DNA of 64,000 bases from assembly GCF_009601685.2 (NCBI RefSeq), contig NZ_CP045701.2, positions 4,030,001 to 4,094,000 of the forward strand, given 5' to 3'. Positions 1-8,676 of the stretch are shown here, in pieces. The position numbers were made by a program, and so were the translations under genes. This stretch comes from Pseudomonas brassicacearum. GTDB lineage: Bacteria > Pseudomonadota > Gammaproteobacteria > Pseudomonadales > Pseudomonadaceae. The notes beneath the pieces are model-generated. The model did not search any database, was not told the DNA's origin, and saw only the letters and a list, made by a program, of their open reading frames with translations. Position 1 is the first letter of the stretch, and every line of letters begins with the position of its first letter.

Positions 1-369
1 GATGTTCGGGTAGCGGGCGCTGAAGGCTGCCACCAAGGGAACGATGGCCAGCCGCCCATGGCCAAGGGCGGCGCTGACGCGCAAGCGGCCCTTGGGCACG
101 CCCTGGTCGGCAATGGCTTCTTCGACCTCGGCCATGTCGGCCAGAATACGCCGGGCGCCGCGCAGGAACGCCTCGCCCTCGGCGGTGAAGGTGATCGCTC
201 GGGTGGTGCGCAGCAGCAGGCGGGTGCCAAGGCGTTGTTCGGTACGCGCGATGATCCGGCTGACCGCCGAGGGTGTCAGCCCCAATGCACGCGCGGCGGC
301 TGAAAGGCTGCCTTCTTGCGCCACGGTGGCGAACACGCTCATTTCACCGGACCTGCCGTTGAAGTCCAT
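1..369 (-). CDS. LysR-family transcriptional regulator (partial, N-terminal part)
   Basis: This is the first 123 codons of a LysR-type regulator that runs off the left edge of the window. The reading begins MDFNGRSGEMSVFATVAQ and contains the family's N-terminal winged helix-turn-helix: a GSFSAAARALGLTPSAVSR stretch near residues 20-38, then the wing and the TAEGEAFL motif. Only the beginning of the effector-binding domain is present. It is divergent from the MFS efflux gene at 464, with 94 bp between the two starts. That arrangement usually means the regulator controls the pump and itself. The inducer cannot be inferred. Confidence 0.9.
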   Translation of the reverse strand, partial: MDFNGRSGEMSVFATVAQEGSLSAAARALGLTPSAVSRIIARTEQRLGTRLLLRTTRAITFTAEGEAFLRGARRILADMAEVEEAIADQGVPKGRLRVSAALGHGRLAIVPLVAAFSARYPNI

Positions 370-463
370 TTGTGCTCCTTACGCAAAGGTGATTGCCAGA
401 AATGCTATCTACCGCCTGAAAAAGTTGGATCGTAGCATTGGCGGCATAGATGAGGAGCCTTCC

Positions 464-1630
464 ATGCGTATCAATCCACCACTTGTCGCACTCGCCATTG
501 GTGCCTTCGGCATCGGCGTTACCGAGTTCGCCCCCATGGGCATGTTGCCGGGCATCGCTGCGGATCTCGGTGTTTCCATTCCCGCTGCGGGTCTGTTGGT
601 CAGCGCTTACGCGCTGGGCGTACTGCTCGGCGCGCCGCTGATGACCCTGACCACCGGCAGGATTCCCCGGCGCTATCTGCTGATCGGGCTCATGGCGATT
701 TTCACCCTGGGTAATTTGATGTCAGCCTTGGCTACCGATTACTACAGCCTCATGGTCGCCAGGGTGGTGACCTCACTGAACCACGGTGCGTTCTTTGGCG
801 TTGGTTCCATCGTCGCCGCCAGCGTGGTCGCCCCAGAGAAACGTGCCGGGGCGGTTGCGGCCATGTTCATGGGCCTGACCCTGGCGACCATCGGCGGTGT
901 GCCGCTGGCCGCCTGGTTTGGTGAACTGTTCGGCTGGCGCACGGCATTCTGGGGTATTACCGGCCTCGGCGTGGTGACCATGGCCGCGTTGTGGTTTGCC
1001 CTGCCCAACCTGCCGGCGCCGCAAAGCGTCGGGGTATTGGCTGAGATTCGGGTACTGGGCCGTGGCCGGGTGCTGGGGGCGTTGGCCCTGACCGTCGTCG
1101 GCTCGGGTGCCATGTTTACCGTCTTCACCTACATCGCGCCGATCCTCAGCAGCGAGACCCACGCGTCCACCGCCTACGTCACTGCCATGCTGGTGCTGTT
1201 CGGTGTGGGGTTGACGTTGGGCAACATGTGGGGCGGCAAGGCGGCTGACCGCTCGATAGACCGCACCCTGATCATTTCGCTGAGTGTGCTGATTCTGGTC
1301 TTGCTGGCGTTCACCGTACTGATGCGTTGGCCGCTGCCGGCCGCCGTGGCCATCCTGATATGGGGTATCGCCAGCTTCGCCCTGGTGCCGCCGCTGCAGA
1401 TGCGCGTCATGGAAGCGGCCAAGGACGCGCCCAACCTGGCCTCGGCGGTGAACATCGGCGCCTTCAACCTCGGCAACGCCATTGGTGCGGCGCTCGGGGG
1501 TGCGGTGATAAATGCGGGGCTGGGTTATCCGGCGATTTCCCTGGCCGGGGCGGCAATGGCGGGGTTGGGGCTGCTGATGGTGTTGGCTTTTGCCTGGCGT
1601 TCCAAAGCGATTGCAGCTGCAGTGGTGTGA
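464..1630 (+). CDS. MFS transporter, DHA1 AraJ/YdhP-type efflux permease
   Basis: This is an inner-membrane major facilitator of 388 residues, the usual size for the 12-helix drug:H+ antiporter (DHA1) group. The reading frame is open from position 44, but the sensible start is the ATG at 464, which has a GAGGAG ribosome site just upstream and opens directly into the first membrane helix (LVALAIGAFGIGVTEF). The loop between helices 2 and 3 carries the TTGRIPRR form of the family signature, and a GVPLAAWFGELFGWR stretch marks the end of the first half. Relatives export sugars, drugs or other small molecules. The substrate is not evident. The divergent LysR gene probably regulates it. Confidence 0.88.
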   Translation: MRINPPLVALAIGAFGIGVTEFAPMGMLPGIAADLGVSIPAAGLLVSAYALGVLLGAPLMTLTTGRIPRRYLLIGLMAIFTLGNLMSALATDYYSLMVARVVTSLNHGAFFGVGSIVAASVVAPEKRAGAVAAMFMGLTLATIGGVPLAAWFGELFGWRTAFWGITGLGVVTMAALWFALPNLPAPQSVGVLAEIRVLGRGRVLGALALTVVGSGAMFTVFTYIAPILSSETHASTAYVTAMLVLFGVGLTLGNMWGGKAADRSIDRTLIISLSVLILVLLAFTVLMRWPLPAAVAILIWGIASFALVPPLQMRVMEAAKDAPNLASAVNIGAFNLGNAIGAALGGAVINAGLGYPAISLAGAAMAGLGLLMVLAFAWRSKAIAAAVV

Positions 1631-1755
1631 CGATGATGTGAGGGGGGCTGTCGATCACCCTTGAGCAGTTTCCCTCACAATCGCCAAGCGCCCGGCGTCC
1701 TCGCCTGGCAGCGCCCCATCCGCTGAGGCGCAAGGACGCCGTTCCATCAACACAT

Positions 1756-2682
1756 TCAATGGATAAGTGCTTGAGCGGTGCTCGCCAGCTGAACGCCCAC
1801 CCGAGCCTTTAACGTATCGATAAAGCGCGTGATCTTTGCGTCGACAAACTGTCGAGACGTGTAGACGGCATACACGTTCCGCTCGTACGTATGGTAATCA
1901 GGCAGCACCCGCACCAGCTTCCCGGAACGCAGATCATCAATCGCGGTAAAGCCGGCCAGCAACCCGATCCCCGCCCCCTCCCGCACAGCAACCGCCATGG
2001 CGTCCATGTCATTTACGCTGAAACTTGGCCCCGTAGGGACAAAGGTAGCGTCACCCGACTGGCTCTTGAGCTGCCACTCATCCCGCACATAATCCACCGT
2101 CCCCAGCAGCAAGCATCGATGCTCGCAGAGTTGCTCTGGCGTCGCCGGGTTGCCGTGTCGCGCCAGGTACTCTGCAGAGGCCACCAGGACACAATGGCTG
2201 ACGCCGATCTTCTGACTGACATAGGCTGAATCCGGCAGCGTGCGTGCAATCAGGATGGAGACATCCAACTGGTCCTCCAGCAGGTTGGGCATGCGCTGGG
2301 AGAGCATCAAATCCACGGTCACGTCGGGAAATTCCTCACGGTACGCCAGCACCGCGCCGGTCACCAGTTGCCGGGCAAGCCCAGGTACGCAGTGCACCCG
2401 TAATGTCCCCCTGGGCTTCAACGCCGCGTTGCTCGCTTCGGCTTCCGCGCTTTCAAGGTCAGCCAGGATCTTGATGCATCGCTCGTAAAACCTGCGACCG
2501 GCGTCGGTCACCGAGAGACGCCGGGTGGAGCGTTGCAACAGTCGGGCGTCCAGCACATTTTCAAGTGCGGAAACAGCGCGCGAGACGTTGCCGACGGTGG
2601 AGTCCAGATGGTTCGCCACGGCCGTGAAACTGCCCATCTCAACCACTTTTACGTACACCGACATATTTGAAAGCTTGTCCAT
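1756..2682 (-). CDS. LysR-family transcriptional regulator
   Basis: The gene encodes a LysR regulator of 308 residues with an N-terminal winged helix-turn-helix (GSFTAVANHLDSTVGNVSR near residues 16-34) and a periplasmic-binding-like effector domain (from about residue 90, RGTLRVHCVPGLARQLV). The frame extends upstream to 2850, but the ATG at 2682 (MDKLSNMSVYVKVVEMG) fits the family start and the upstream extension has no family features. It is divergent from the aldehyde dehydrogenase, CMD and quinone-oxidoreductase genes at 2910-5693, with about 230 bp between starts, so it is their likely regulator. The CRP/LysR-like effector is unknown. Confidence 0.88.
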   Translation of the reverse strand: MDKLSNMSVYVKVVEMGSFTAVANHLDSTVGNVSRAVSALENVLDARLLQRSTRRLSVTDAGRRFYERCIKILADLESAEAEASNAALKPRGTLRVHCVPGLARQLVTGAVLAYREEFPDVTVDLMLSQRMPNLLEDQLDVSILIARTLPDSAYVSQKIGVSHCVLVASAEYLARHGNPATPEQLCEHRCLLLGTVDYVRDEWQLKSQSGDATFVPTGPSFSVNDMDAMAVAVREGAGIGLLAGFTAIDDLRSGKLVRVLPDYHTYERNVYAVYTSRQFVDAKITRFIDTLKARVGVQLASTAQALIH

Positions 2683-2909
2683 TCTGATCGTCCTGTAGAG
2701 CTGCAACCCACTCGGAATAAAGGCGGATGCTACACGTCCCCTGCCGCGCTCGATATTACCTCTGGGGACAACAATGATTCCCTTGTGGCCGGCTAAATCA
2801 AACGGTTCACCTTCCATAGACTTGGTTTCACGGGCTGCCTGAGTACACACGAAGGCACAGCCGACAAGGCGCCGTACTCCCCCCTGACAACCAACCCAAG
2901 GGCCACATC

Positions 2910-4346
2910 ATGAGCAATTCCTACGATCAGCTTCATCTTTTCATCGGTGGTGAATGGATCGACGCACAAGGGCGCGCGACCACCGCAGTCGTCAACCCCG
3001 CCACCGGATGCGAAATCGGCCGAGTTCCCCTCGCCACCGCGGGCGATATCGATCGCGCCCTGGAAGTGGCTCGACTGAGCTTCGAAGAATGGCGCCGGAC
3101 AGTTCCTGACAAGCGCGCGAAAATCCTCAAGCGCGCCGCCGATCTGATCCTGGAACGAGCCCCCCACATTGCTGCGCAGATGACGCTAGAAGAAGGCAAG
3201 CCGCTGAGCGAAAGCATGGATGAAGTGGTCCGCGCAGCGGAGTACTTCGAGTGGTTCGCCGAAAGCGCACGCCGTATCGATGGCCGTGTCGTGCCGGCCA
3301 ACCGCCCCGGTGTACTGCAACTGGTAAAACGCCAGGCGATTGGCCCGGTCGCTGCCTTCACTCCGTGGAACTTCCCGGCCATCACCCCTGCCCGCAAGCT
3401 CTCGGCAGCCTTGGCCGCAGGTTGCAGCGTGGTACTCAAGCCGGGAGAAGAAAGCCCCTCCACAGCACTGGCCCTGGCTCGCGCCCTGGACGATGCAGGC
3501 TTGCCCAAAGGCGTGCTGCAAGTGATTTTCGGCGTACCGGATCAAGTCTCCAGCCAACTGATTGCCTCACCGATCATTCGCAAGGTGACATTCACCGGTT
3601 CGGTGCCCATCGGGCGGCTGCTGTCGGCCCGCGCCGCCGAGGGCGTCAAACCCATCACCCTTGAACTGGGCGGCCATGGCCCGGTGCTGGTATTTGCAGA
3701 CGCAGACATCGAAAAGGCAGCGGTCGAAGGTGTCGCGAACCGCTTTCGCGGGACGGGCCAGGTCTGCATCTCGTCGACCCGATTCCTCATCCAGCGTGAT
3801 GCTTATCAAGCGTTTGTCGATCGTTTTGTCGCGGCGACCAAAGCCCTGGTAATCGGCGACGGCATGGATCCACAGACTCAGGTCGGACCGCTGGCCAACG
3901 CCAGGCAGTTGGCCAAGATGGAGCAACTGGTCGCCGATGCAGTCGAGAAAGGCGCACGGGTACTGGTCGGCGGCGAAGCCCTCCCGGGGGAAGGTTTTTT
4001 CTTCCAGCCCACGGTGCTGGCGGATGTGCCCATGAACGCACGTGTCATGCACGAAGAACCCTTCGGGCCCATCGCGGTGCTGATGCCCTTCGATGACCTG
4101 AGCGATGGCCTGAAAGAAGCCAACCGCTTGCCCTACGGACTCTCGGCTTATGCATTCACCGCCAGTGCCCGTACGGCAATCGACGTCGCCGATGGGCTGG
4201 AGGCTGGAATGATCGGGATCAACCAGTACCGCATCGTTGCCACTGAGCTTCCGTTTGGTGGCATCAAGGAAAGCGGCCACGGCTCGGAAGGCGGCATTGA
4301 AGGTATCGAGCACTACCTCACTCACAAATTCATCAGCCAGGTGTAA
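2910..4346 (+). CDS. NAD(P)-dependent aldehyde dehydrogenase, succinate-semialdehyde dehydrogenase-like
   Basis: This 478-residue protein is a full-length aldehyde dehydrogenase. It oxidises an aldehyde to the carboxylate with NAD(P)+. The cofactor-binding TPWNFPAITPARK segment is near residue 150, the general-base glutamate lies in TLELGGHGPV near 250, and the catalytic cysteine lies in GQVCISS near 287. Sequence style is closest to the GabD/YneI group of semialdehyde dehydrogenases. The start ATG is the first of the frame and is followed directly by the typical LFIGGEWIDAQG opening. It is the first gene of a three-gene run with a CMD-family protein (11 bp gap) and a quinone oxidoreductase. 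The true substrate is not shown by the sequence. Confidence 0.9.
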   Translation: MSNSYDQLHLFIGGEWIDAQGRATTAVVNPATGCEIGRVPLATAGDIDRALEVARLSFEEWRRTVPDKRAKILKRAADLILERAPHIAAQMTLEEGKPLSESMDEVVRAAEYFEWFAESARRIDGRVVPANRPGVLQLVKRQAIGPVAAFTPWNFPAITPARKLSAALAAGCSVVLKPGEESPSTALALARALDDAGLPKGVLQVIFGVPDQVSSQLIASPIIRKVTFTGSVPIGRLLSARAAEGVKPITLELGGHGPVLVFADADIEKAAVEGVANRFRGTGQVCISSTRFLIQRDAYQAFVDRFVAATKALVIGDGMDPQTQVGPLANARQLAKMEQLVADAVEKGARVLVGGEALPGEGFFFQPTVLADVPMNARVMHEEPFGPIAVLMPFDDLSDGLKEANRLPYGLSAYAFTASARTAIDVADGLEAGMIGINQYRIVATELPFGGIKESGHGSEGGIEGIEHYLTHKFISQV

Positions 4347-4357
4347 GGAGACTTTCC

Positions 4358-4690
4358 ATGTCGAATATCGATTTCAGCAGCCCCCGCGAAGCGGCCCGAG
4401 CATTCACACCAAAACTGGCGCAGTTCATCGACTCAACGCTTTATCCGCAGATCTGGAGCGACCCGGCGTTGGCCGCCCGCGACCGCAGCCTGATCACAGT
4501 GGCCGCATTGATTGCCGGTGGCCATTGCGAAGAGCTGCCCGCGCACCTGCGGCGGGCGATCAGCAACGGAGTGACCCATGACGAACTGGCGGCGGCGATA
4601 ACTCACCTGGCGTTTTATGTGGGGTTTCCTAGCGCCATCACCGCCTCTGCCATTGCCAATGCCACGCTTGCCAAACTGGAGCAAAACTAA
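4358..4690 (+). CDS. Carboxymuconolactone decarboxylase (CMD) family protein
   Basis: The product is a 110-residue all-alpha protein of the CMD/AhpD superfamily. The conserved core is DPALAARDRSLITVAALIAG followed by a helix with a single cysteine (GGHCEELPAHL) and the C-terminal YVGFPSA motif. The redox-active CxxC pair of AhpD-type peroxidase partners is absent, so this belongs with the non-AhpD CMD proteins, many of which have no assigned reaction. It lies 11 bp after the aldehyde dehydrogenase and 1 bp before the quinone-oxidoreductase start, so translation of the three is probably coupled. A role in degradation of an oxidised or aromatic compound is a guess from the neighbours. Confidence 0.85.
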   Translation: MSNIDFSSPREAARAFTPKLAQFIDSTLYPQIWSDPALAARDRSLITVAALIAGGHCEELPAHLRRAISNGVTHDELAAAITHLAFYVGFPSAITASAIANATLAKLEQN

Positions 4691-4691
4691 G

Positions 4692-5693
4692 ATGAAAGCC
4701 ATCAACATCAGAGCGTTCGGCCCGGCAGAGGTGCTGCAACTCACCGACGCCGCCAACCCTGAGGTGCGCCCGACCGATTTGCTGGTGCGTGTGTATGCAG
4801 CCGGCGTGAACCGGGCGGACCTGACCCACCGAACCGGTGGCTATGGCCATCCGAATTTCGGTGACTCGCCGATCATGGGGCTGGAGATCGCCGGGGAAGT
4901 GATCGAAACAGGCAGCGAGGTGATCGGGTTCAAGGTGGGAGACCGCGTGATGGGCGTCGTTGGAGGCGGTGCCTATGCAGAACTGGCACGCATCGATTAC
5001 CGCATGGCCATGCCCATTCCTGCGCAACTCGACTACGTGCATGCAGCGGCAATTCCTGAAGTGTTCGTCACCGCCCATGAAGCGATGATGCACCTGGCTC
5101 GACTGAAGCGCGGCGACTGTGTGCTGATTCATGCCGCGGCTGGTGGTGTGGGCTCTGCCGCTGTGCAACTGGCATATGCCACAGGCGCGACGGTGTATGC
5201 GACGACCGAGGGCCGCAAGTTATCGCGTGTGGAGCACTTGGGTGCCGATGTTGCCATTGACTACAAGACACAGGACTTCGCAAAAGTCATTGCCGATAAA
5301 ACCAAGGGTCGCGGAGTTGACGTCGTTATCGACTTCGTCGGCGAGCCTTACTTCACACGCAATATCGCCTCTCTTGCTCACGGTGGCCGCCTGGTGCAGG
5401 TCGGTATTCTCGGCGGTGGCGGCAAGGTGACGGTGGAGCTGGAGCACATTCTCTATCGTCATCTGCAAATCATCGGCACGGTCATGAAGTCCCGCACACA
5501 GCCGGAGAAACACGACATGATCAAGCGCTTCCGAGAGCATTGGCTCGATCGCTTCGATGGCGCGCAAAGCCTGGAACCAGTGGTGGATAGCACGTTCCCA
5601 CTCTCACGTGCTGCCGATGCGCATCGGCGGATGGAGTCTTGCGAGAATGTCGGCAAAATCATCCTGACAATGCAGCCTGAGGATCTGAATTAG
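4692..5693 (+). CDS. NADPH:quinone oxidoreductase-like protein (zinc-free MDR family)
   Basis: The gene encodes 333 residues of a medium-chain dehydrogenase/reductase. The N-terminal GroES-like half (residues 1-120) has the GVNRADLTHRTGGY motif of the quinone-reductase (QOR/PIG3) branch. The Rossmann half has an AAAGGVGSAAVQLA nucleotide-binding loop near residue 150. The structural zinc cysteines of classical alcohol dehydrogenases are missing, as expected for QOR. The frame opens at 4617, but the ATG at 4692 starts exactly at the family N-terminus and follows the CMD stop by 1 bp. It probably reduces quinones or enones with NADPH in the cytoplasm, and closes the operon before a strong terminator. 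Confidence 0.88.
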   Translation: MKAINIRAFGPAEVLQLTDAANPEVRPTDLLVRVYAAGVNRADLTHRTGGYGHPNFGDSPIMGLEIAGEVIETGSEVIGFKVGDRVMGVVGGGAYAELARIDYRMAMPIPAQLDYVHAAAIPEVFVTAHEAMMHLARLKRGDCVLIHAAAGGVGSAAVQLAYATGATVYATTEGRKLSRVEHLGADVAIDYKTQDFAKVIADKTKGRGVDVVIDFVGEPYFTRNIASLAHGGRLVQVGILGGGGKVTVELEHILYRHLQIIGTVMKSRTQPEKHDMIKRFREHWLDRFDGAQSLEPVVDSTFPLSRAADAHRRMESCENVGKIILTMQPEDLN

Positions 5694-5722
5694 GACCTGC
5701 AGTCTCGCTGTCGATCCGCATG

Positions 5723-5749
5723 AAAGGTGCTCGGGTGAGCACCTTTTTT
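5723..5749 (+). terminator. Rho-independent terminator of the 2910-5693 operon
   Basis: A perfect 10-bp stem (AAAGGTGCTC / GAGCACCTTT) with a GGGT loop is followed by a T run, 30 bp after the stop of the quinone oxidoreductase. This is a classical intrinsic terminator. Confidence 0.9.
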
Positions 5750-5870
5750 ATGTGAACACAAAAATGAATCGTCCCCTTCGCTCTTCAACCTGCTCCATGC
5801 CATGTTGTTCGGGCTCGCAGTAACTGACGCGTATTGAGATCGCTACCCAAGGCGCCCCTCGAAATGACAA

Positions 5871-6725
5871 TCAAGCCGTGCGCTTAGCGCAATACTCCAC
5901 CATGAGCTGAGTGACCGCTGCCACAATCGTCTGATCCGCATCAGGCGAGGTGAACAGCCGACATTGGGCATCCGGCAAATCCGGCAACCCATGTTCTACC
6001 CCAATGACCGCCAATCCTTGCCCCAACTGACTCAGTGGCATGGGCGCTACTGCGAAGCCTGCCAAGGCCGATGCCCGTAACCCGGCCGTGCTGCTGCACA
6101 ACATCACTGTGCGTTGGGCGATCCCCGCCTGCGCCAGCCTTGTCAGCGCGGCCTCGCGATAAGGGCACGGCTCGGGGAACAGGGCCAGCGGCAACGGCGT
6201 GGGTAATCGGGCGACGGGTTGCGCCGACCAGGCCCACACCAGCGGTTCTTGCCATAGCAACAGCCCCGCTTCGCTGGTTTCGCACAGCGAACCGATAACC
6301 ACCTCCAGATGCCCCTGCTTCATCAGCGCCAGTAACGTACCCGGAATGTTCACCTGCACCTCGATCTCCATCCCGGGGTACTGCGCGGCGAAATCCTGGA
6401 CAGTGCGCAGCAATCGAGCCTCGACAAAATCTTCTGACACCCCGATCCGCAGCCGTCCGTGAAACGGCGTGCGTGTCAGGTCTGTCCAGGCATCACGGTT
6501 GAGCGCCAGGATCGTGCGCGCGTAAGAGACCAGGCGCTCGCCATCGACCGTCAGTTGCTGGGAACGGGTGGTGCGCGTCAACAGGGGTTTACCAATCTGT
6601 TCTTCCAATCGCCGCACGTGGCCACTGACCGCAGATTGAGTCAGGTGCAGCTTCTGGGCGGCGCGGCTGAAGCCGTCTTCATCGACGACCGTGACCAATG
6701 TCTTGAGCAGCAGAGTGTCGAACAT
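5871..6725 (-). CDS. LysR-family transcriptional regulator, divergent from azoreductase
   Basis: This LysR regulator of 284 residues has an N-terminal helix-turn-helix (GFSRAAQKLHLTQSAVSGHVRRL near residues 18-40) and an effector domain starting near residue 92 (HGRLRIGVSEDFVEARLL). It is transcribed away from the azoreductase gene at 6822 with 96 bp between the starts. That gap contains a perfect 9-bp inverted repeat that could be its binding site. Divergent LysR/azoreductase pairs usually respond to quinones or azo compounds. The inducer here is not known. Confidence 0.9.
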   Translation of the reverse strand: MFDTLLLKTLVTVVDEDGFSRAAQKLHLTQSAVSGHVRRLEEQIGKPLLTRTTRSQQLTVDGERLVSYARTILALNRDAWTDLTRTPFHGRLRIGVSEDFVEARLLRTVQDFAAQYPGMEIEVQVNIPGTLLALMKQGHLEVVIGSLCETSEAGLLLWQEPLVWAWSAQPVARLPTPLPLALFPEPCPYREAALTRLAQAGIAQRTVMLCSSTAGLRASALAGFAVAPMPLSQLGQGLAVIGVEHGLPDLPDAQCRLFTSPDADQTIVAAVTQLMVEYCAKRTA

Positions 6726-6786
6726 AGTTTCAATCGTGATTAATCCAGCCGTAATTTACGATTTATATTTCAATTACAACTATGTT
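6721..6786. promoter_or_regulatory. Divergent promoter region with a 9-bp inverted repeat
   Basis: AACATAGTT at 6721-6729 and its exact reverse complement AACTATGTT at 6778-6786 flank an A/T-rich stretch. A second, inner pair (GTAATT at 6751, AATTAC at 6772) is nested inside. The left arm overlaps the start codon of the LysR gene. The arrangement fits an operator bound by the neighbouring LysR protein, but binding is inferred only. Confidence 0.45.
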
Positions 6787-6821
6787 GCAATGCTGCCACC
6801 TACCCTGATTCAAGGTGTGCC

Positions 6822-7460
6822 ATGACGACTCTTCTCCATATTCAATGTTCTCCACGCAAGCAGCGTTCGGCTTCCCTTGAAGTCGCGCGCAGCTTCATTG
6901 CGCGTTATCAAGCGAACGTCCCGGACACCGAGATCATCACCCTCGACCTCTGGAACATGGCCCTGCCGGAATTCGATGATCTGGCCATGGAAGCCAAATA
7001 CGCCGGGCTCAATGGCACGCCGTTGACCACTGCACAACAAGAGGCCTGGAACACGTTAAAAGCGTTGGCCAGTCACCTGCACCGTGCGGATGTACTTGTG
7101 ATGTCCGTACCGCTGTGGAATTTCAGCATCCCGTACAAACTCAAGCACTTCATCGACCTGGTATCGCAGAAAGACATCCTGTTCAGCGTTGACCCGCAAC
7201 GCGGTCTGGAAGGCATGCTGCACAATAAACTCGCCGTGGTGATGTACGCCCGCGGCCTGGACTTTTCGGCACAGTCGAGCACGCCGGCGGAGCGCTTCGA
7301 CTTCCAGAAACCCTACGTGGAGGCCTGGCTGAAATTTATCGGCATCACGGATGTGCATTCGGTGATTGTGGAGAAAACCATCCTGGGGGAAGACGTCGAT
7401 CGGCACGCGCGTGAGGCCGCGACTCAGCAGGCCAGGAACCTGGCAGACAGTTTTCGCTGA
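6822..7460 (+). CDS. azoR: FMN-dependent NADH-azoreductase
   Basis: The product is a 212-residue flavodoxin-fold reductase of the AzoR family. It uses NADH and FMN to reduce azo dyes and, more likely in vivo, quinones by two electrons. The FMN phosphate loop SPRKQRSAS lies at residues 10-18. The flavin-binding PLWNFSIPYKLKHFID motif near residues 95-110 is diagnostic, and the length is typical. The start ATG follows an AAGGTG ribosome site. A divergent LysR gene precedes it. Pseudomonas genomes often carry several azoR copies, so the number of this paralog is not given. Confidence 0.9.
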   Translation: MTTLLHIQCSPRKQRSASLEVARSFIARYQANVPDTEIITLDLWNMALPEFDDLAMEAKYAGLNGTPLTTAQQEAWNTLKALASHLHRADVLVMSVPLWNFSIPYKLKHFIDLVSQKDILFSVDPQRGLEGMLHNKLAVVMYARGLDFSAQSSTPAERFDFQKPYVEAWLKFIGITDVHSVIVEKTILGEDVDRHAREAATQQARNLADSFR

Positions 7461-7711
7461 CGCTTCAGGTGCCCCGCTGTACATCGACGCATTGGCTGGT
7501 TGCTCAGTTCAAGTGAAGTCAACTTACGCTGGCCTGACAATATCGACCGAGATCTCCACTGCCGCAATCATGCCTCTGTTCTAATCGGGACCAGACCACA
7601 ATTGATAACCATGATCTGCCCCCCGATTTTCATTCCGCTGAGCCTGTGCAATAAGGACCGATTCAGTCCTGAAACGGCTGCTGAGAATCTGATGCTTCTC
7701 GCATGCTTTTT

Positions 7712-8176
7712 TTAATTGCCGAAAAGAGCAGCCAGGTCGCCGGTACGCCAGACGTTGTCGACCGTCACGCGTTCAATCAGCCAAACGTCGCCTTGCCTTA
7801 CCATTTCCACGTCGTAGCGATTTTTCATGAGGTAATGGCGCGACGGGTCGTTCTTCAGTACGTGCTGCGCCTCTACCAGTGCATCCAGATGCGCCTTGTC
7901 GCCATTGATGCTGGCGCGAGGGTTGCTCACCGAATGCGTGGTGTCGACGTGACTGAGCGCGCCTGATAACGCCGCGACGATGGTGTCCCGACCTTCCAGC
8001 ACCGGGTATTCAAAGCCGGCTTTTGCAGCAGCGGGACGGAAGTCGGAAACGGCATTTTCCGCCAACGCCGATGCAAGAAGATCGGTGTCTTGCAGATCGA
8101 TACCGGCGGCAAATCGGTACAGTGTTTCTTCCACCGAGCGTTTGTCTGCGGTGTCCTGAAGGTATGTGGACGACAT
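7712..8176 (-). CDS. SnoaL-like / nuclear transport factor 2-fold protein
   Basis: This is a 154-residue protein of the SnoaL_4-type NTF2-like superfamily, a cone-shaped alpha+beta fold used by small hydrolases, isomerases and dehydratases. Features are the N-terminal helix DKRSVEETLYRFAAGIDLQD, the GRDTIVAAL segment and the C-terminal strands GDVWLIERVTVDNVWRTGD. The frame is open to 8233. The ATG at 8176 is preferred because the upstream part overlaps the putative operator. It is divergent from an HxlR regulator, which probably represses it. Its reaction cannot be named. Confidence 0.8.
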   Translation of the reverse strand: MSSTYLQDTADKRSVEETLYRFAAGIDLQDTDLLASALAENAVSDFRPAAAKAGFEYPVLEGRDTIVAALSGALSHVDTTHSVSNPRASINGDKAHLDALVEAQHVLKNDPSRHYLMKNRYDVEMVRQGDVWLIERVTVDNVWRTGDLAALFGN

Positions 8177-8206
8177 GGTTAACGCCTTATAGGAAGTGAA
8201 CCACCA

Positions 8207-8225
8207 TGGTATAAGTTGTATACCA
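8207..8225. promoter_or_regulatory. Palindromic operator candidate between SnoaL-like gene and HxlR gene
   Basis: TGGTATA and TATACCA form a perfect 7-bp inverted repeat around a 5-bp spacer (AGTTG), 30 bp upstream of the SnoaL-like start and 49 bp upstream of the HxlR start. HxlR-family dimers typically bind palindromes of this kind in divergent promoters. Binding has not been shown. Confidence 0.55.
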
Positions 8226-8274
8226 GATATCAATTACGCACTTTGAAGTCATCAGGTATCCCAGAGGAAACCAC

Positions 8275-8676
8275 ATGCAGCAACTGGATGATCGGAAACT
8301 GGCTCAAATCGGCTCGGACGCAGGCAACAAAGTCGATTGTTCGAGTCGTTTCCTGCTGGATCAAATCGCGGACAAGTGGTCGGTGCTGATACTTGCCGCG
8401 CTATGTCACAAGCCGCTGCGGTTCAATGAACTCAAACGCTGTCTGGATGGCATTACCCAAAAAGCGTTGACCCAGGCGCTGCGTCGCCTGGAGCGCAACG
8501 GTATCCTTGACCGTCGGGTGATCCCCTCGTCGCAGATAGCGGTGGAGTACAGCATCACGCCATTGGGCCGGACGCTGGAAGAACCGTTCCGGGCTTTGTA
8601 TACCTGGACGATCTGCCATGTGGAGACCGTCATGCAAGCGCAGGCGGCCTTCGATCAGCGCGAAACCGAGGTCTAG
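8275..8676 (+). CDS. HxlR-family transcriptional regulator
   Basis: The gene encodes a 133-residue winged helix-turn-helix protein of the HxlR/MarR-like family. The signature core DKWSVLILAALCHKPLRFNEL lies near residues 32-54, the recognition helix region ITQKALTQALRRLERNGIL near 61-80, and the wing YSITPLGRTL near 92-102. A clear AGAGGAAA ribosome site precedes the ATG. Members sense aldehydes, quinones, diamide or similar reactive compounds, sometimes through a cysteine. Here Cys22, Cys44, Cys56 and Cys114 are available. The target is probably the divergent SnoaL-like gene and itself. Confidence 0.9.
   Translation: MQQLDDRKLAQIGSDAGNKVDCSSRFLLDQIADKWSVLILAALCHKPLRFNELKRCLDGITQKALTQALRRLERNGILDRRVIPSSQIAVEYSITPLGRTLEEPFRALYTWTICHVETVMQAQAAFDQRETEV

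Noticed and set aside
7461..7711. Small gene or RNA after the azoreductase
   Set aside because: The 251-bp gap has only short open frames without ribosome sites or similarity to anything I recognise, and no strong hairpin.
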